From Pseudomonas botevensis (lineage in GTDB: Bacteria; Pseudomonadota; Gammaproteobacteria; Pseudomonadales; Pseudomonadaceae), in NCBI RefSeq assembly GCF_019145475.1, contig NZ_JAHTKI010000003.1, positions 124,001 to 188,000 on the forward strand: a stretch of DNA of 64,000 nt. Direction: 5' to 3'. The number at the start of each line of letters is the position of its first letter. Within the stretch, counting starts at the first letter, position 1. Positions 53,394 to 62,719 of the stretch are shown one piece after another. A program made the translations under genes and the position numbers. The notes below the pieces were generated by a model. It was given only the letters and a program-made list of their open reading frames with translations. It was not told the origin of the DNA and searched no databases.

Positions 53394-54858
53394 CGTGCGC
53401 CTCCACCTTCAGCGTCGCGTAGCCGCCATTGAACAACCTGCCCTCCCAAATCTCTTGGGCAATGACCTTTTCGTGAGTCATCTTGAACAATTTAAGATAG
53501 TTCTCTGTCGTTTCTCTGGACTCGTGGTGCATGCGCTTTTGAATAAAGTCGATATCTTCGCCAGTCTTCATCGCTCCTTCCTGAACCAATGGCTGCAAGC
53601 GCTGGTAAAGCTGATAGCCATAGGTCGCTCGCAGCCAGTGATATGAAAAGTCTTTCGGAAATGGGCTAGAGGCTTTTTGGATCAATTTGCGCTTAATTGT
53701 GTCCGTTACTTGTCCTGTTTGCGGCGACTTCACGATCGTATAGCGCGGATCGCTTTCGGCCATGTAATAGCAGTTGCCTTGATCGGAGAGAAACAAATAC
53801 ATATCGTCCTCGGCCATCAACAGTCCGGGATGACTGGCCTCTAACTGAGCGCGGAATTTCTTTCGCCTCGCTTTCATCAAAGGGCTTTCGGAAAGCGTGA
53901 CCAGTTCTTCGGCAAGTTGCTTCGGAACGTACAGGACTTGCGGTTTATCGTATTTCGTATCAATACCTGTGCCGGGACCGGCATGTAATTTATAGGCACC
54001 CTCAGGCTGCAGCCTGTCCTCTGTAAAGCCCTTCAAATGCTTCAAGCGTATAGTCAAAACGGTTTGCTTGCGGGCGCCCGTCATTAGTCCGACCATCAAG
54101 ATCAATCGCTCAACCACAGACCATTCTTTTTCTTTGCAAATGGCGGCAAGAAACGCACCTAACTCACGATTGGAAAGAGGCCTGAGATCATCGCCATCTT
54201 CCCGCACAAACCCCAGCGGTACAGAACTAACCGGCGCCGTGCGCCGCGTTTGACTGCGCTTTTCTGCTTCTACGACTTTGCAGCCTTTAGAACCTTGCAC
54301 CATGAACCGTACCTGCTTGATCGTATCGACACGTTTGATGTCAAGATCATGCCAATGCTCGGAAACGTATTTGTAAAAGTGATAAACAGCAGCGGTATAT
54401 TGATTGATCACCTGATTACTGCGATGACCTTCGTTAATTAGGTGATAAAAGTATTTATAGGTAGGGCGATGCGGAGGTCGAGCACCGGAAAAGTCTTTCC
54501 AATCTAGATTTTTATCCTCACAAAACAGGAGGTAATCAAGCAGTTTGCTTGCACGACGCCGGATGTCATCAGTACGCCTATTTAGCGGAGTTTTGTCATG
54601 CATGAGGCTGAGCAAATAATCGTTCGCTTCGTGCCAGGGATCGCCGTTCGCGTGAAATAAAAACGGGAAATTGAACAAATCCCGATCATGCGCGCCGCCG
54701 ACTTCATCGAGCTGGAAAATGATTCTAGAGCCATCCCCTTCGAGCCCCAAGGTGGCCGAATCTGTTGGGGCTTCATGGACATATAGATTGGCGAAGGCAT
54801 CACGCAGATGCGAGATAAGGATGATTCGGCCTTGGTGAAGCGGATTAACATAGGACAT
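53386..54858 (-). CDS. Tyrosine recombinase, first gene of the mobility operon
   Basis: 490 aa. Full catalytic set: Arg in GLMTGARKQTVLTIRL, His-x-x-Arg in SYHWLRATYGYQLY, His in KRMHHESRETTENYLKLF, and Tyr in the same motif. N-terminal SAM-like core-binding part (KLLDYLLFCEDKNLDWKDF). It lies 54 bp from the hrpB stop, at the very end of the element, as expected for the module that acts on that junction. Resembles the lead recombinase of Tn554/GMT-type elements; the exact family is not certain. Confidence 0.85.
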   Translation of the reverse strand: MSYVNPLHQGRIILISHLRDAFANLYVHEAPTDSATLGLEGDGSRIIFQLDEVGGAHDRDLFNFPFLFHANGDPWHEANDYLLSLMHDKTPLNRRTDDIRRRASKLLDYLLFCEDKNLDWKDFSGARPPHRPTYKYFYHLINEGHRSNQVINQYTAAVYHFYKYVSEHWHDLDIKRVDTIKQVRFMVQGSKGCKVVEAEKRSQTRRTAPVSSVPLGFVREDGDDLRPLSNRELGAFLAAICKEKEWSVVERLILMVGLMTGARKQTVLTIRLKHLKGFTEDRLQPEGAYKLHAGPGTGIDTKYDKPQVLYVPKQLAEELVTLSESPLMKARRKKFRAQLEASHPGLLMAEDDMYLFLSDQGNCYYMAESDPRYTIVKSPQTGQVTDTIKRKLIQKASSPFPKDFSYHWLRATYGYQLYQRLQPLVQEGAMKTGEDIDFIQKRMHHESRETTENYLKLFKMTHEKVIAQEIWEGRLFNGGYATLKVEAHGE

Positions 54859-54912
54859 GGCTACCTCCCCTTCTCAGAAGGTAGTCAAGCCTACATGTTA
54901 CGCAATTTCAAA

Positions 54913-57432
54913 TTACTCCTTATCTGTCAACCTATTTTTGTTAAGCGATTCAACCCAAGGGTCTAACTTATGGAATAGCTTCGGATAGCGCCCCTTCAGA
55001 TCCTTCTTCACCTCGGCATAGGTGCTGCGCCAGAAGTTCGCCAGATCCTGGGTCACCTGCACCGGACGGCGGGCCGGGGACAGCAAGTGCAATTTGACCA
55101 CCTGCCGGCCGCCAGCAATCCGTGGCGTCTCGGCCAGGCCGAACAGCTCCTGCAAACGCACCGCGAGAATCGGCGGCTGTTCGCTGTAGTCCAGACGAAT
55201 CGACGAGCCCGACGGTACGCTCAGGTGATGCGGGGCCAGTTCATCGAGCTGCTGCGACAGTGGCCACGGCAACAGATTACGGACGATGCTCGACAGGTCG
55301 AGGTTGGCGAAATGGCTCAGGCGCGAGACTTTGCCCAGGTACGGCATCAGCCAGTGTTCAAGGGTCTTGAGTAACGTCGCGTCGCTGACATCCGGCCATT
55401 GGCTTTCGCCCTTGGCGTCCAGATCCAGTTGCCGCAACAACGCCACGCGGGCCTGCCACTGGCGCAGTTCCGGCGTCCACGGCAGCAGTTCCAGACCTTT
55501 GCGTCGCACCAGATTGACCAGCGCCTGACTGCGGGCGTTTTCATCCAGGCCGGTCAGCGGTTCGCGGCTGAGGATCAGTTCGCCGACCTTGCGCTGACGC
55601 TCGGCACGCAGCACGCCTTCGCGCTCGTCCCAGTCCAGTTGATCGACGCTGTGCACCTGTTCGGCCAGCACTGAGTCGAACAGCGCCGGATCGAAATCCG
55701 CCGCCAGATAAATCCGTTCCTCGCGCTGGCCCTGTCGGCTGCCGAGGTCGGCGATGACGATCCAGGCCTCCTTCATCAGGCTGTCGGCCTCGGCGAACAA
55801 CGCCGCACGACCATTGGCCAGACGATATTCGGCACCGCCGGCACGGCGCTGTTGGGCGACGCGATCCGGGTAGGCCAGCGCCAGCAGCGCGCCGAGCCAG
55901 CGTGGATGATCGGGATCGGCCACGGGTTCAGTCGCTTTGCCGCGCAGATAGCCGCGATATTGCTTCGCCAACTGTCGGGCGCGCTGCACGCCACCCTGGG
56001 CACCGCGCGCTGCTCGTTCTTCGCCGGACAACAGCACCAGGCGACTGTGCAGATCCGCGCCGGCACCGCGCAGAATATCGCGCTCACCCAGCAACGCGGC
56101 GACGTCGCACGCCATGCTCGCCAGTCCCAGCGCCTGACCGCGCAGCAACAGATGCGCAATGCGTGGATGCGCCGGCAACCCGGCCATGGCCTGGCCGTGC
56201 GCATTCAGGCTCTGCCCGTCCAGCGCGCCAAGACGCGCCAACAAATCCTGCGCCTGTGCATACGCGGCGGCTGGCGGCACATCGAGCCAGACCAACTCGT
56301 CCGGCGCCACACCCCAGCGCCCGAGTTGCAACGCGAGCCCGGCGAGATCCGCCGAGAGAATTTCCGCGCTGCCATAGGCCGCCAGTTGTTCGTGCTGATC
56401 CTGTGACCACAGGCGATAACACACCCCCGGCTCCAGACGCCCGGCCCGGCCCGCGCGTTGAGTCGCGCTGGCCTTGGAAATGCGTTGGGTATCGAGGCGG
56501 GTCATGCCGCTGCCCGGATCGAAACGCGGCACCCGCGCCAGCCCGGCATCGATCACCACGCGCACGCCGTTGATGGTCAGGCTGGTCTCGGCGATGTTGG
56601 TCGCCAGCACCACCTTGCGCTGGCCGGCCGGCGCCGGATCGATGGCGGCGCGCTGGGCATTCAGGTCCAACTCGCCGTGCAACGGGCACAACAGGACATC
56701 GTGACGCTCACCGATGGCATCGCTCAATTGTTGATGGACCCGACGGATTTCCGCCTGCCCCGGCAGGAACACCAGCAGGCTGCCGGTTTCATCGTGCAGG
56801 GCTTCGAGCACGGTCTGGGTCACACGCTGATCGATGTATTCGCCGGGCTGGAACGGCCGCCCCCAGCGCATCGTCACCGGGAACATCCGTCCTTCGCTGC
56901 GCAGGATCGGCGCATCGTCGAGCAGCCCGGCCAGACGCTCGCCTTCAAGGGTCGCGGACATCAGCAGAATCTTCAGCGGCTGTTCAGCCCGGAACAGCTC
57001 GCGACCGTTCAGACTGAGGGCCAGCGCCAGATCGGCGTCGAGGCTGCGTTCGTGGAATTCGTCGAAGATCAGCAAGCCCACGCCTTCCAGCGCCGGATCG
57101 TCCTGCAAGCGACGGGTGAGGATGCCTTCGGTGACGACTTCGATGCGGGTATCGGGGCCGACCTTGCTGTCGAGGCGGATGCGGTAGCCGACGGTTTCGC
57201 CGACCTTCTCGCCCAGCTCGCTGGCCAGTCGCTCGGCCGCTGCGCGTGCAGCGAGCCGGCGCGGTTCGAGCATGAGGATGGTCTGCCCGGCCAGCCACGC
57301 CTCATCGAGCAGGGCCAAGGGCACGCGGGTGGTTTTACCGGCGCCGGGCGGTGCTTCGAGCACGGCTTCGTGGCGTGTCGCCAACGCGTCACGCAGGGCG
57401 GGTAAAACTTCATCGATCGGCAGAGAAATCAT
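54913..57432 (-). CDS. hrpB: ATP-dependent helicase HrpB with a substituted C-terminus
   Basis: 839 aa. DEAH/RHA-type helicase: APPGAGKTTRVPLALLDEAW (Walker A), LIFDEFHERSLDADL, MSATLEGERL, TNIAETSLTINGVR and QRAGRAGRLEPG. The protein runs normally to KKDLKGRYPK and then ends with LFHKLDPWVESLNKNRLTDK plus E, which is encoded by inserted DNA. The expected ending WPDDP... is stranded at 40869-40928. The catalytic core is intact, so the helicase probably still works. The family's role in the cell is poorly defined. Confidence 0.92.
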   Translation of the reverse strand: MISLPIDEVLPALRDALATRHEAVLEAPPGAGKTTRVPLALLDEAWLAGQTILMLEPRRLAARAAAERLASELGEKVGETVGYRIRLDSKVGPDTRIEVVTEGILTRRLQDDPALEGVGLLIFDEFHERSLDADLALALSLNGRELFRAEQPLKILLMSATLEGERLAGLLDDAPILRSEGRMFPVTMRWGRPFQPGEYIDQRVTQTVLEALHDETGSLLVFLPGQAEIRRVHQQLSDAIGERHDVLLCPLHGELDLNAQRAAIDPAPAGQRKVVLATNIAETSLTINGVRVVIDAGLARVPRFDPGSGMTRLDTQRISKASATQRAGRAGRLEPGVCYRLWSQDQHEQLAAYGSAEILSADLAGLALQLGRWGVAPDELVWLDVPPAAAYAQAQDLLARLGALDGQSLNAHGQAMAGLPAHPRIAHLLLRGQALGLASMACDVAALLGERDILRGAGADLHSRLVLLSGEERAARGAQGGVQRARQLAKQYRGYLRGKATEPVADPDHPRWLGALLALAYPDRVAQQRRAGGAEYRLANGRAALFAEADSLMKEAWIVIADLGSRQGQREERIYLAADFDPALFDSVLAEQVHSVDQLDWDEREGVLRAERQRKVGELILSREPLTGLDENARSQALVNLVRRKGLELLPWTPELRQWQARVALLRQLDLDAKGESQWPDVSDATLLKTLEHWLMPYLGKVSRLSHFANLDLSSIVRNLLPWPLSQQLDELAPHHLSVPSGSSIRLDYSEQPPILAVRLQELFGLAETPRIAGGRQVVKLHLLSPARRPVQVTQDLANFWRSTYAEVKKDLKGRYPKLFHKLDPWVESLNKNRLTDKE

Positions 57433-57541
57433 GCTGGCTCCAAAACTGAGGGCCGAGTATAACGGCGAACTGCACGGCGTTCGTCAGGGTCTTAACTTCA
57501 CCGACGTTGCTTCGTTATCAGATGATTCAGGAGACTTTCCC

Positions 57542-57961
57542 ATGCGCCTACCTTCTCGCCTGATCGGCGGTGTAGTGGCTGCCACCCTGCTCACTCAATT
57601 GACCGCCTGCGGTTCGATTTTCTATCCCGATCGCCGTGGCCAGATCGACGGCAAGATTGACCCGGCGATTGCCGTGCTCGATGCCGTGGGCCTGCTGTTC
57701 TACATCATTCCAGGGGTGATCGCGTTTGCCGTGGACTTCGCCACCGGCGCGATCTATTTCGAACCGGGCCACACCGCGCAAATCGATCCGGCCAAGCTCA
57801 AGCAGGCGGTCGGTCCGGATGGCCGGGTCGATAACCTCAAGCTTCAGGCTATTCTCGAAAGCGAACTGGGCCGCAACCTGCCGCTGGACGACCCGCGCCT
57901 GATCCAGCACAAGGGCAGCACCCAACAATTGGCGATGTTCGGCCTGCAACCCGCCGCCTGA
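57542..57961 (+). CDS. Small lipoprotein of unknown function
   Basis: 139 aa. Lipoprotein signal with lipobox LTAC|G after a hydrophobic stretch (LIGGVVAATLLTQLTACGS). Then a hydrophobic segment (AVGLLFYIIPGVIAFAVDFA) and a polar tail. Common in Pseudomonas, sometimes mislabelled as a polynucleotide phosphorylase. ATG 57542 gives the signal peptide; earlier in-frame starts lie inside hrpB. Confidence 0.8.
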   Translation: MRLPSRLIGGVVAATLLTQLTACGSIFYPDRRGQIDGKIDPAIAVLDAVGLLFYIIPGVIAFAVDFATGAIYFEPGHTAQIDPAKLKQAVGPDGRVDNLKLQAILESELGRNLPLDDPRLIQHKGSTQQLAMFGLQPAA

Positions 57962-57976
57962 GGAATCCGCAAACCC

Positions 57977-58885
57977 ATGACCTCCAGCCCCGAACACGCC
58001 CGCCTGCTGCGGCTGGCGACCCGCGCCTCGGTGGCGGTGGCCTGTACGCTGATCATCGCCAAAGCCATCGCCTGGTGGCTGAGCGGTTCGGTGAGCATGC
58101 TCGCCGGCCTCACCGACTCGGCTCTCGATGGCGTCACCTCGTTGCTCAATCTGCTGGCGGTGCATTACGCGCTGCGTCCGGCGGATGACGATCACCGCTA
58201 CGGCCACGGCAAGGCGGAATCCCTGGCCGGGATGGCGCAGGCGCTGTTCATCGGCGGCAGTGCGGTGCTGATTGCGTTTCAGGCGTTCGAGCGCTTGAAG
58301 ACACCGGAGCCGCTCGGCGCGCCGTGGCTGAGCATTGGCGTGATCGTGTTTTCGCTGGTGCTGACGGCGGCGCTGCTGACCCTGCAACATCGGGTGATCA
58401 AGCAAACCGGCTCCAACGCCGTGCGCGCGGACTCGCTGCATTACCGCTCGGACCTGCTGCTCAACGGCAGCATCCTGATCGCGTTGATTCTGGCCGGGCT
58501 CGGCTTTCAGCAACTGGATGCATGGTTCGGCCTGGGGATCGCGGTCTACATTCTGTGGAGCGCGATCCAGATCGCCCGCGAGAGTTTTTCGGTGCTGATG
58601 GATGAAGAGCTGCCGCCGGACGTCAGCCAGCACATGCTCGAACTGGCGTGCGGCGTGCCGGGCGTGTTGGGAGCGCATGACTTGCGCACGCGGATTTCCG
58701 GCAATCACTGGTTCGTGCAACTGCACCTGGAATTGCCGGGGGAGCTGACTTTGTCAGTCGCCCACGGCATCAGCGATCAGGCGGCGGCGGCGATCCATGC
58801 CGCCTACCCACGGGCCGAAGTGCTGGTACACGCCGACCCGCAGGAAGTGGTGCTGGCCGCGCGGGCCGGGCACCCCGTTCAGTAG
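57977..58885 (+). CDS. fieF: Cation diffusion facilitator (FieF-like)
   Basis: 302 aa, six membrane segments. Metal-site motifs: DSALDGVTSLLN in helix 2, HRYGHGKAESLAG, and HYRSDLLLNGS in helix 5; cytoplasmic C-terminal domain with the metal-binding HLELPGELTLSVAHG and VLVHADPQ. Exports divalent metals (Fe, Zn) in exchange for protons. Its end overlaps the next convergent gene by 7 bp. Confidence 0.92.
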   Translation: MTSSPEHARLLRLATRASVAVACTLIIAKAIAWWLSGSVSMLAGLTDSALDGVTSLLNLLAVHYALRPADDDHRYGHGKAESLAGMAQALFIGGSAVLIAFQAFERLKTPEPLGAPWLSIGVIVFSLVLTAALLTLQHRVIKQTGSNAVRADSLHYRSDLLLNGSILIALILAGLGFQQLDAWFGLGIAVYILWSAIQIARESFSVLMDEELPPDVSQHMLELACGVPGVLGAHDLRTRISGNHWFVQLHLELPGELTLSVAHGISDQAAAAIHAAYPRAEVLVHADPQEVVLAARAGHPVQ

Positions 58886-59970
58886 CTGACCTGATAACCG
58901 CGACTGCTCAGGCAATTGCCCTGGGCCTGGCGGTAGGCCTGCACCACTTCCGGCGCAGGCTGGTAGGTCGCGGTGCGCGGATCGAAACCGCTTTGCTGCA
59001 CCGCGTACTGATAGCACTCGTAGCCGTCACGCTGAACCTGCTCCGGCGACTGGCCGTTGGCCGGGTACGCCACAACGTCATAGCCGTTGCTCGCCGGTTG
59101 CGCGGGCTGCACCGGCGGCTCGACCACTTCGTAATCCTGGGTCGCCTCCTGATAGGCGTAGTACGAGCCGGCGGCGAGGAACAGCAGCGCGCCGCCGATC
59201 CACACTTCACGGGCGTAATCGGGCAGGTACTGGATGCGGATCCCCCGTGGCGGCTGCACCACGATGTAGCGCGGGCCTTGCGGGCGATACCAGTAACCGC
59301 CGGAATAGAAGTAGTCCTGGCCGCGATACGGCACGCGGAAATCCCGATCCGGGAAGCGATCGATCACATGCCCCGGCCGATATTGCGGGCCTGGCCCCCA
59401 ACCGTTGCCATGCCCGTCCGGACGTCCTGGCCAGCGATGGTCGTCGGGACGGTTGCCGGTCTGCCATTGCGGATGGTAGCCGCCGTTCTGCGGGCGCTCG
59501 TCACGGTAGTAGCCCTGGCGCGGTTCCTGGGTCTGGCGCACGGCGTCGGGGCGAGACTGGATCGGCAGGCTGTTGGCCGGCAGTTGTGGTGGCGGTGGTG
59601 GCTGGCGCACCGGATTGGGGTTGTAGGCCGGACGCTCGCGATTTTGGTTCTGATCGTGGTTCTGCCACTGATTCTGATCATGGTTCTGCCACTGGCCATT
59701 GTTGTGCTGCTGGCCGTTGTGTTCGAACTGGCGACTGTTGTCGCCACGGATGATCTCGTTGTTCTGCGGGCGTGGCTGATTCTGCTGCGGCTGGTTATTT
59801 TGCGGGCGCGGCTGATTGTTGTAGCCGTGGCCCTGATTATTGCCCTGGTGCTCAGGCCCGCGTCCGCCGCCGTTCGGGCCATGATTCTCGGACTCATCGG
59901 CGAGCGTTTGCGCAGTGACACTCACACACAACAAACCAACACCGGCCAGACGCCAGATGCGCGACTTCAT
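58879..59970 (-). CDS. DUF6515-like protein with Asn/Gln/Pro-rich region
   Basis: 363 aa. Signal peptide (LAGVGLLCVSVTAQTLAD), then ~150 residues dominated by Asn, Gln and Pro with internal repeats such as QNHDQNQWQNHDQNQ and RPQNNQPQQNQPRPQNN. The C-terminal half holds YFYSGGYWYRPQGPRYIVV, a short hydrophobic segment (GGALLFLAAGSYYAYQ) and YECYQYAVQQSGFDP. ATG 59970 has GAGGA upstream; a GTG four codons earlier is less likely. Envelope protein of unknown role. Confidence 0.8.
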   Translation of the reverse strand: MKSRIWRLAGVGLLCVSVTAQTLADESENHGPNGGGRGPEHQGNNQGHGYNNQPRPQNNQPQQNQPRPQNNEIIRGDNSRQFEHNGQQHNNGQWQNHDQNQWQNHDQNQNRERPAYNPNPVRQPPPPPQLPANSLPIQSRPDAVRQTQEPRQGYYRDERPQNGGYHPQWQTGNRPDDHRWPGRPDGHGNGWGPGPQYRPGHVIDRFPDRDFRVPYRGQDYFYSGGYWYRPQGPRYIVVQPPRGIRIQYLPDYAREVWIGGALLFLAAGSYYAYQEATQDYEVVEPPVQPAQPASNGYDVVAYPANGQSPEQVQRDGYECYQYAVQQSGFDPRTATYQPAPEVVQAYRQAQGNCLSSRGYQVSY

Positions 59971-60194
59971 GCTTTTCCTCACTGCGGGTTAGGGCTTGTA
60001 GCTAAGACCGGGAATCTACACACCGGGTTCTGCTACAGGTTATCAGTCGCGGGATTTATTTATTGAGCGCTATGACCGAATCGCAGGCAGGAAAAAACAA
60101 ATCCGTCCCTCCTTTACAATGTGCGCTATCGGATTTTTTTGAACGCGGTGTTTCGATGTGCCGAGTAGCTGGGTGAGTGGATAGGGCAAGTGTT

Positions 60195-60713
60195 CTATTT
60201 AACGAGCCTGAGGCAAGTGAGACCTGTTTTATAGCGCAGCTGTTGAATGGGTTCGACGCTCTCCTGAGTCCCGACTTTTTTGACTACGTTAATTCCGCAG
60301 TGATGTTGGTCGTAGTTGAAGATGGGCAGGATGCCTGGCTTGGACTCACTCCAGAAGCCTGACTTCACCGTGTATACGGCCCCCGCCTGAGGTGTGAAGG
60401 AAAAAGGTATCCGGCATATAGTCCCTGCGACGACATCCTCGTACGTCAATACCAGCTCTTTGCCCACTGCAACCCGCGATTCTATGAAGTCATCGCTCAA
60501 ATAGTTCAATGACGTAGCCTCTCCGTAGCAACCCTTTTCAGTAAACGTTATGGCGTCCAGGCTGGTACCGCGTGTGTATTTAAGGCGAACCGTCGCCGAG
60601 GGTTCATCCGGTTGAGGAAAGACGTACGGTTTGCCCAAAAATGAACTGCAACCAGTGAGTATCATTGTTCCAGCCAGTAGCGCGTACAAACCTGACTTGT
60701 TGTTCCCGTACAT
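60195..60713 (-). CDS. Small lipoprotein of unknown function
   Basis: 172 aa. Lipobox LTGC|S after ALLAGTMI. Mature part predicted beta-rich with three Cys (KGCYGE, GTICRIP, HHCGINV). ATG 60713 has AAGGAG seven bases upstream and is preferred over an earlier in-frame ATG. Not recognised as a known family. Confidence 0.75.
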   Translation of the reverse strand: MYGNNKSGLYALLAGTMILTGCSSFLGKPYVFPQPDEPSATVRLKYTRGTSLDAITFTEKGCYGEATSLNYLSDDFIESRVAVGKELVLTYEDVVAGTICRIPFSFTPQAGAVYTVKSGFWSESKPGILPIFNYDQHHCGINVVKKVGTQESVEPIQQLRYKTGLTCLRLVK

Positions 60714-61198
60714 CAACCGACTCCTTGATATTTGCCACAGCACTGAGAAAGCCTCATAAACCGAGCATGATTGAGTGATGGCTTTATGATACTGAATACT
60801 CTGAAGGTTCAGTCAACAAGGCAAAAACAGGCAGCGTTTGAACAGAACAGAAAAACCGCATAAGCGCGGTTTTTTGGCAAGAAAAAGGGGAGACCCGTCG
60901 GCCTCCCCTCTAGTGAACTTCGTCCTGGCTCGACGCTTTTGACGTCGGCTCACCTCACGCCGTCTTCTGGACAGTGTGCAGCTCGGGGACCGGCACGACC
61001 CCGGTGGGGGTGGCGGTCGCGGCAGGCCGGATGGGGCGGGCCGCTGTGGACTGTGTTACCGAGCAGTGATTCTGGTGATAAGAATAGGCTCGAGACCGCG
61101 ACAGATGATTGCGAAGATTGCTCAAATAAACATCACTTGCGCAATTTTTAACCCTGGATAGATAATCCTCCGCAATAGTTAGAACAAAGGACCGTTTG
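60714..61198. other. Intergenic region between a lipoprotein gene and an Lrp gene
   Basis: 485 bp without a protein gene. It contains two tandem terminator-like hairpins (60851-60912) that no adjacent gene explains. The last ~40 bp lead to the Lrp start. Confidence 0.5.
60851..60912 (+). terminator. Two orphan terminator-like hairpins
   Basis: AAAAACCGC ... GCGGTTTTT at 60851-60874 with a T-run, then AGGGGAG ... CTCCCCT at 60885-60912. Both would end transcripts from the left, but the only gene to the left is on the other strand. They may end a small RNA. Confidence 0.55.
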
Positions 61199-61678
61199 AT
61201 GAGCAAACTCGACCGTTACGACCTGAGCATTTTGGCGGAATTGCAGCGCGACGCCCGCATCTCCAACCAGGAGCTGGCCGAGCGCATCGGTCTGTCACCC
61301 TCCCCGTGCTCGCGTCGGGTCAAACAACTGGAGGACGACGGCTACATCTCCCGCCAGGTCGCCCTGCTCGATCGCAAGATGCTCGGCCTGAGCCTGACCG
61401 CCTACGTGCTGATCGGCATGGACCGGCACACGCCGGAGCGTTTCGAGAACTTCGAGGCGGCGATCCGCACCTTGCCGCAGGTGCTGGAATGCAGCCTGGT
61501 GACCGGGGTGGACGCCGACTATCAGTTGAAAGTGGTGGTGCCGGACATGGATCACTATCAGAAACTGCTGCTGGGGCATCTGACGCGGATTGAAGGGGTG
61601 ACGAGTGTACGGTCGAGTTTTGTGCTGAATCAGGTGCTGAACAGTACTGAGTTGCCGCTCACTCATTTGCGCAACTGA
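61199..61678 (+). CDS. Lrp/AsnC-family transcriptional regulator
   Basis: 159 aa. HTH: DRYDLSILAELQRDARISNQ ... LSPSPCSRRVKQLEDDGYI; effector domain with CSLVTGVDADYQLKVVVPDM, the amino acid-binding loop. ATG 61199 follows an in-frame TTG at 61196. No obvious target operon beside it. Ligand unknown. Confidence 0.92.
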   Translation: MSKLDRYDLSILAELQRDARISNQELAERIGLSPSPCSRRVKQLEDDGYISRQVALLDRKMLGLSLTAYVLIGMDRHTPERFENFEAAIRTLPQVLECSLVTGVDADYQLKVVVPDMDHYQKLLLGHLTRIEGVTSVRSSFVLNQVLNSTELPLTHLRN

Positions 61679-61807
61679 TCCCCCAATCGGAGCGCCGCCC
61701 AACCGACCAATGACCGCGACACGCCGACGCAGGTCAATGCGCCGGCGATCCACGCTGGCGTATACTCCCCGCCGCCCTTTCAGCCGCGCCCGCGCCGGAG
61801 ATGCCCG

Positions 61808-62017
61808 ATGGATCCAGCAGTATTTGAAGAGTGGATGATGACTGGCCTGGTCAGCATCCTGATCATTTTCATGGGTTTCATCGTCTGGGATCTGGCGAAG
61901 AAGTCCAAGGCCGGGCGCTTCGGCTCGTTCATTCTGTTCTTCGTGCTGGGCCTGGGCGTGGCCGCGTTCATCATCAAGAGCGTGGTGATCGGCCTGATCG
62001 AATCCGGCGCCTTATAA
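61808..62017 (+). CDS. DUF2788 small membrane protein
   Basis: 69 aa with two membrane helices ([18 protein letters not shown] and [20 protein letters not shown]) separated by a basic KKSKAGRFG loop. Conserved in Pseudomonas; function unknown. Overlaps the end of the convergent rluE by 6 bp. Confidence 0.88.
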   Translation: MDPAVFEEWMMTGLVSILIIFMGFIVWDLAKKSKAGRFGSFILFFVLGLGVAAFIIKSVVIGLIESGAL

Positions 62018-62647
62018 GCGCGCCGGCACCTCTTTCCACTGGCCCTGATCGAGCCCTTCGATCGTCCAGTCGCCGATCCTGACCCGCACCAGTCGCAGCG
62101 TCGGCAGCCCGACCGCTGCGGTCATCCGCCGAACCTGCCGGTTGCGCCCTTCGCGAATCACCAGTTCCAGCCAGCTAGTCGGTACGGTCACGCGAAAGCG
62201 CACCGGCGGATTGCGCGGCCACAGCTGCGGCTCATCCAGTTGCCGCGCCTCGGCGGGCAAGGTCATGCCGTCATTCAGTTCGACGCCGTCACGCAGACGC
62301 TGCAACTGCTCGGCCGTCGGCACGCCTTCAACCTGCACCCAATAGGTTTTCGCCAGTTTGTGTTTCGGATCGGCAATCCGCGCCTGCAACTGACCGTCGT
62401 TGGTCAGCAGCAGCAAGCCTTCGCTGTCGCGATCCAGACGTCCGGCCGGATAGATGCCGGGCACATCGATGAAGTCCTTGAGCGTCGCCCGCCCTTCGCC
62501 GTCGCTGAACTGCGTCAGCACGTCGAACGGTTTGTTGAACAGGATCAGCTTCGGCTCGGCCGGCGGTGCCTTGGCCACGCGGCGGGGAGCATTGGGGGAT
62601 GGCTTGGCACCGGGGCGGCGGGAAGGAGGACGCGGGGGACGGGACAT
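62012..62647 (-). CDS. rluE: 23S rRNA pseudouridine synthase E
   Basis: 211 aa. RsuA/RluE family: [15 protein letters not shown], catalytic Asp in [18 protein letters not shown], and [19 protein letters not shown]. It lacks the S4 domain, as RluE does. Long basic Pro/Arg-rich N-terminus. ATG 62647 chosen over a TTG two codons earlier. Modifies a uridine in 23S rRNA. Confidence 0.9.
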   Translation of the reverse strand: MSRPPRPPSRRPGAKPSPNAPRRVAKAPPAEPKLILFNKPFDVLTQFSDGEGRATLKDFIDVPGIYPAGRLDRDSEGLLLLTNDGQLQARIADPKHKLAKTYWVQVEGVPTAEQLQRLRDGVELNDGMTLPAEARQLDEPQLWPRNPPVRFRVTVPTSWLELVIREGRNRQVRRMTAAVGLPTLRLVRVRIGDWTIEGLDQGQWKEVPARL

Positions 62648-62719
62648 GGGCAAAACAACATCTGACGGTCAGGGCTGCTAATGCTAGTAGCCTGACCGCC
62701 AAATGACCACGACTAACCG

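Larger units (their letters stand above)
40929..54978. mobile_element. Accreted integrative elements in the 3' end of hrpB
   Basis: About 14 kb between the stranded hrpB tail and the codon for the last conserved hrpB residue (GRYPK, ending at 54979). It contains a second hrpB tail (44514-44576), which divides it into an aroP-proximal element (Septu-like genes) and an hrpB-proximal element (sigma-HNH gene, retron reverse transcriptase, recombinase operon). Genes inside are visibly A+T-richer than the host. The recombinases next to hrpB are the likely mobility module. Confidence 0.8.

Noticed and set aside
40929..54978. Prophage or conjugative element
   Set aside because: No capsid, tail, lysis, relaxase or type IV secretion genes are seen; only recombinases and defence-type cargo.
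57542..57961. Polyribonucleotide nucleotidyltransferase label for the lipoprotein
   Set aside because: 139 aa with a lipobox; no PNPase domain is present.
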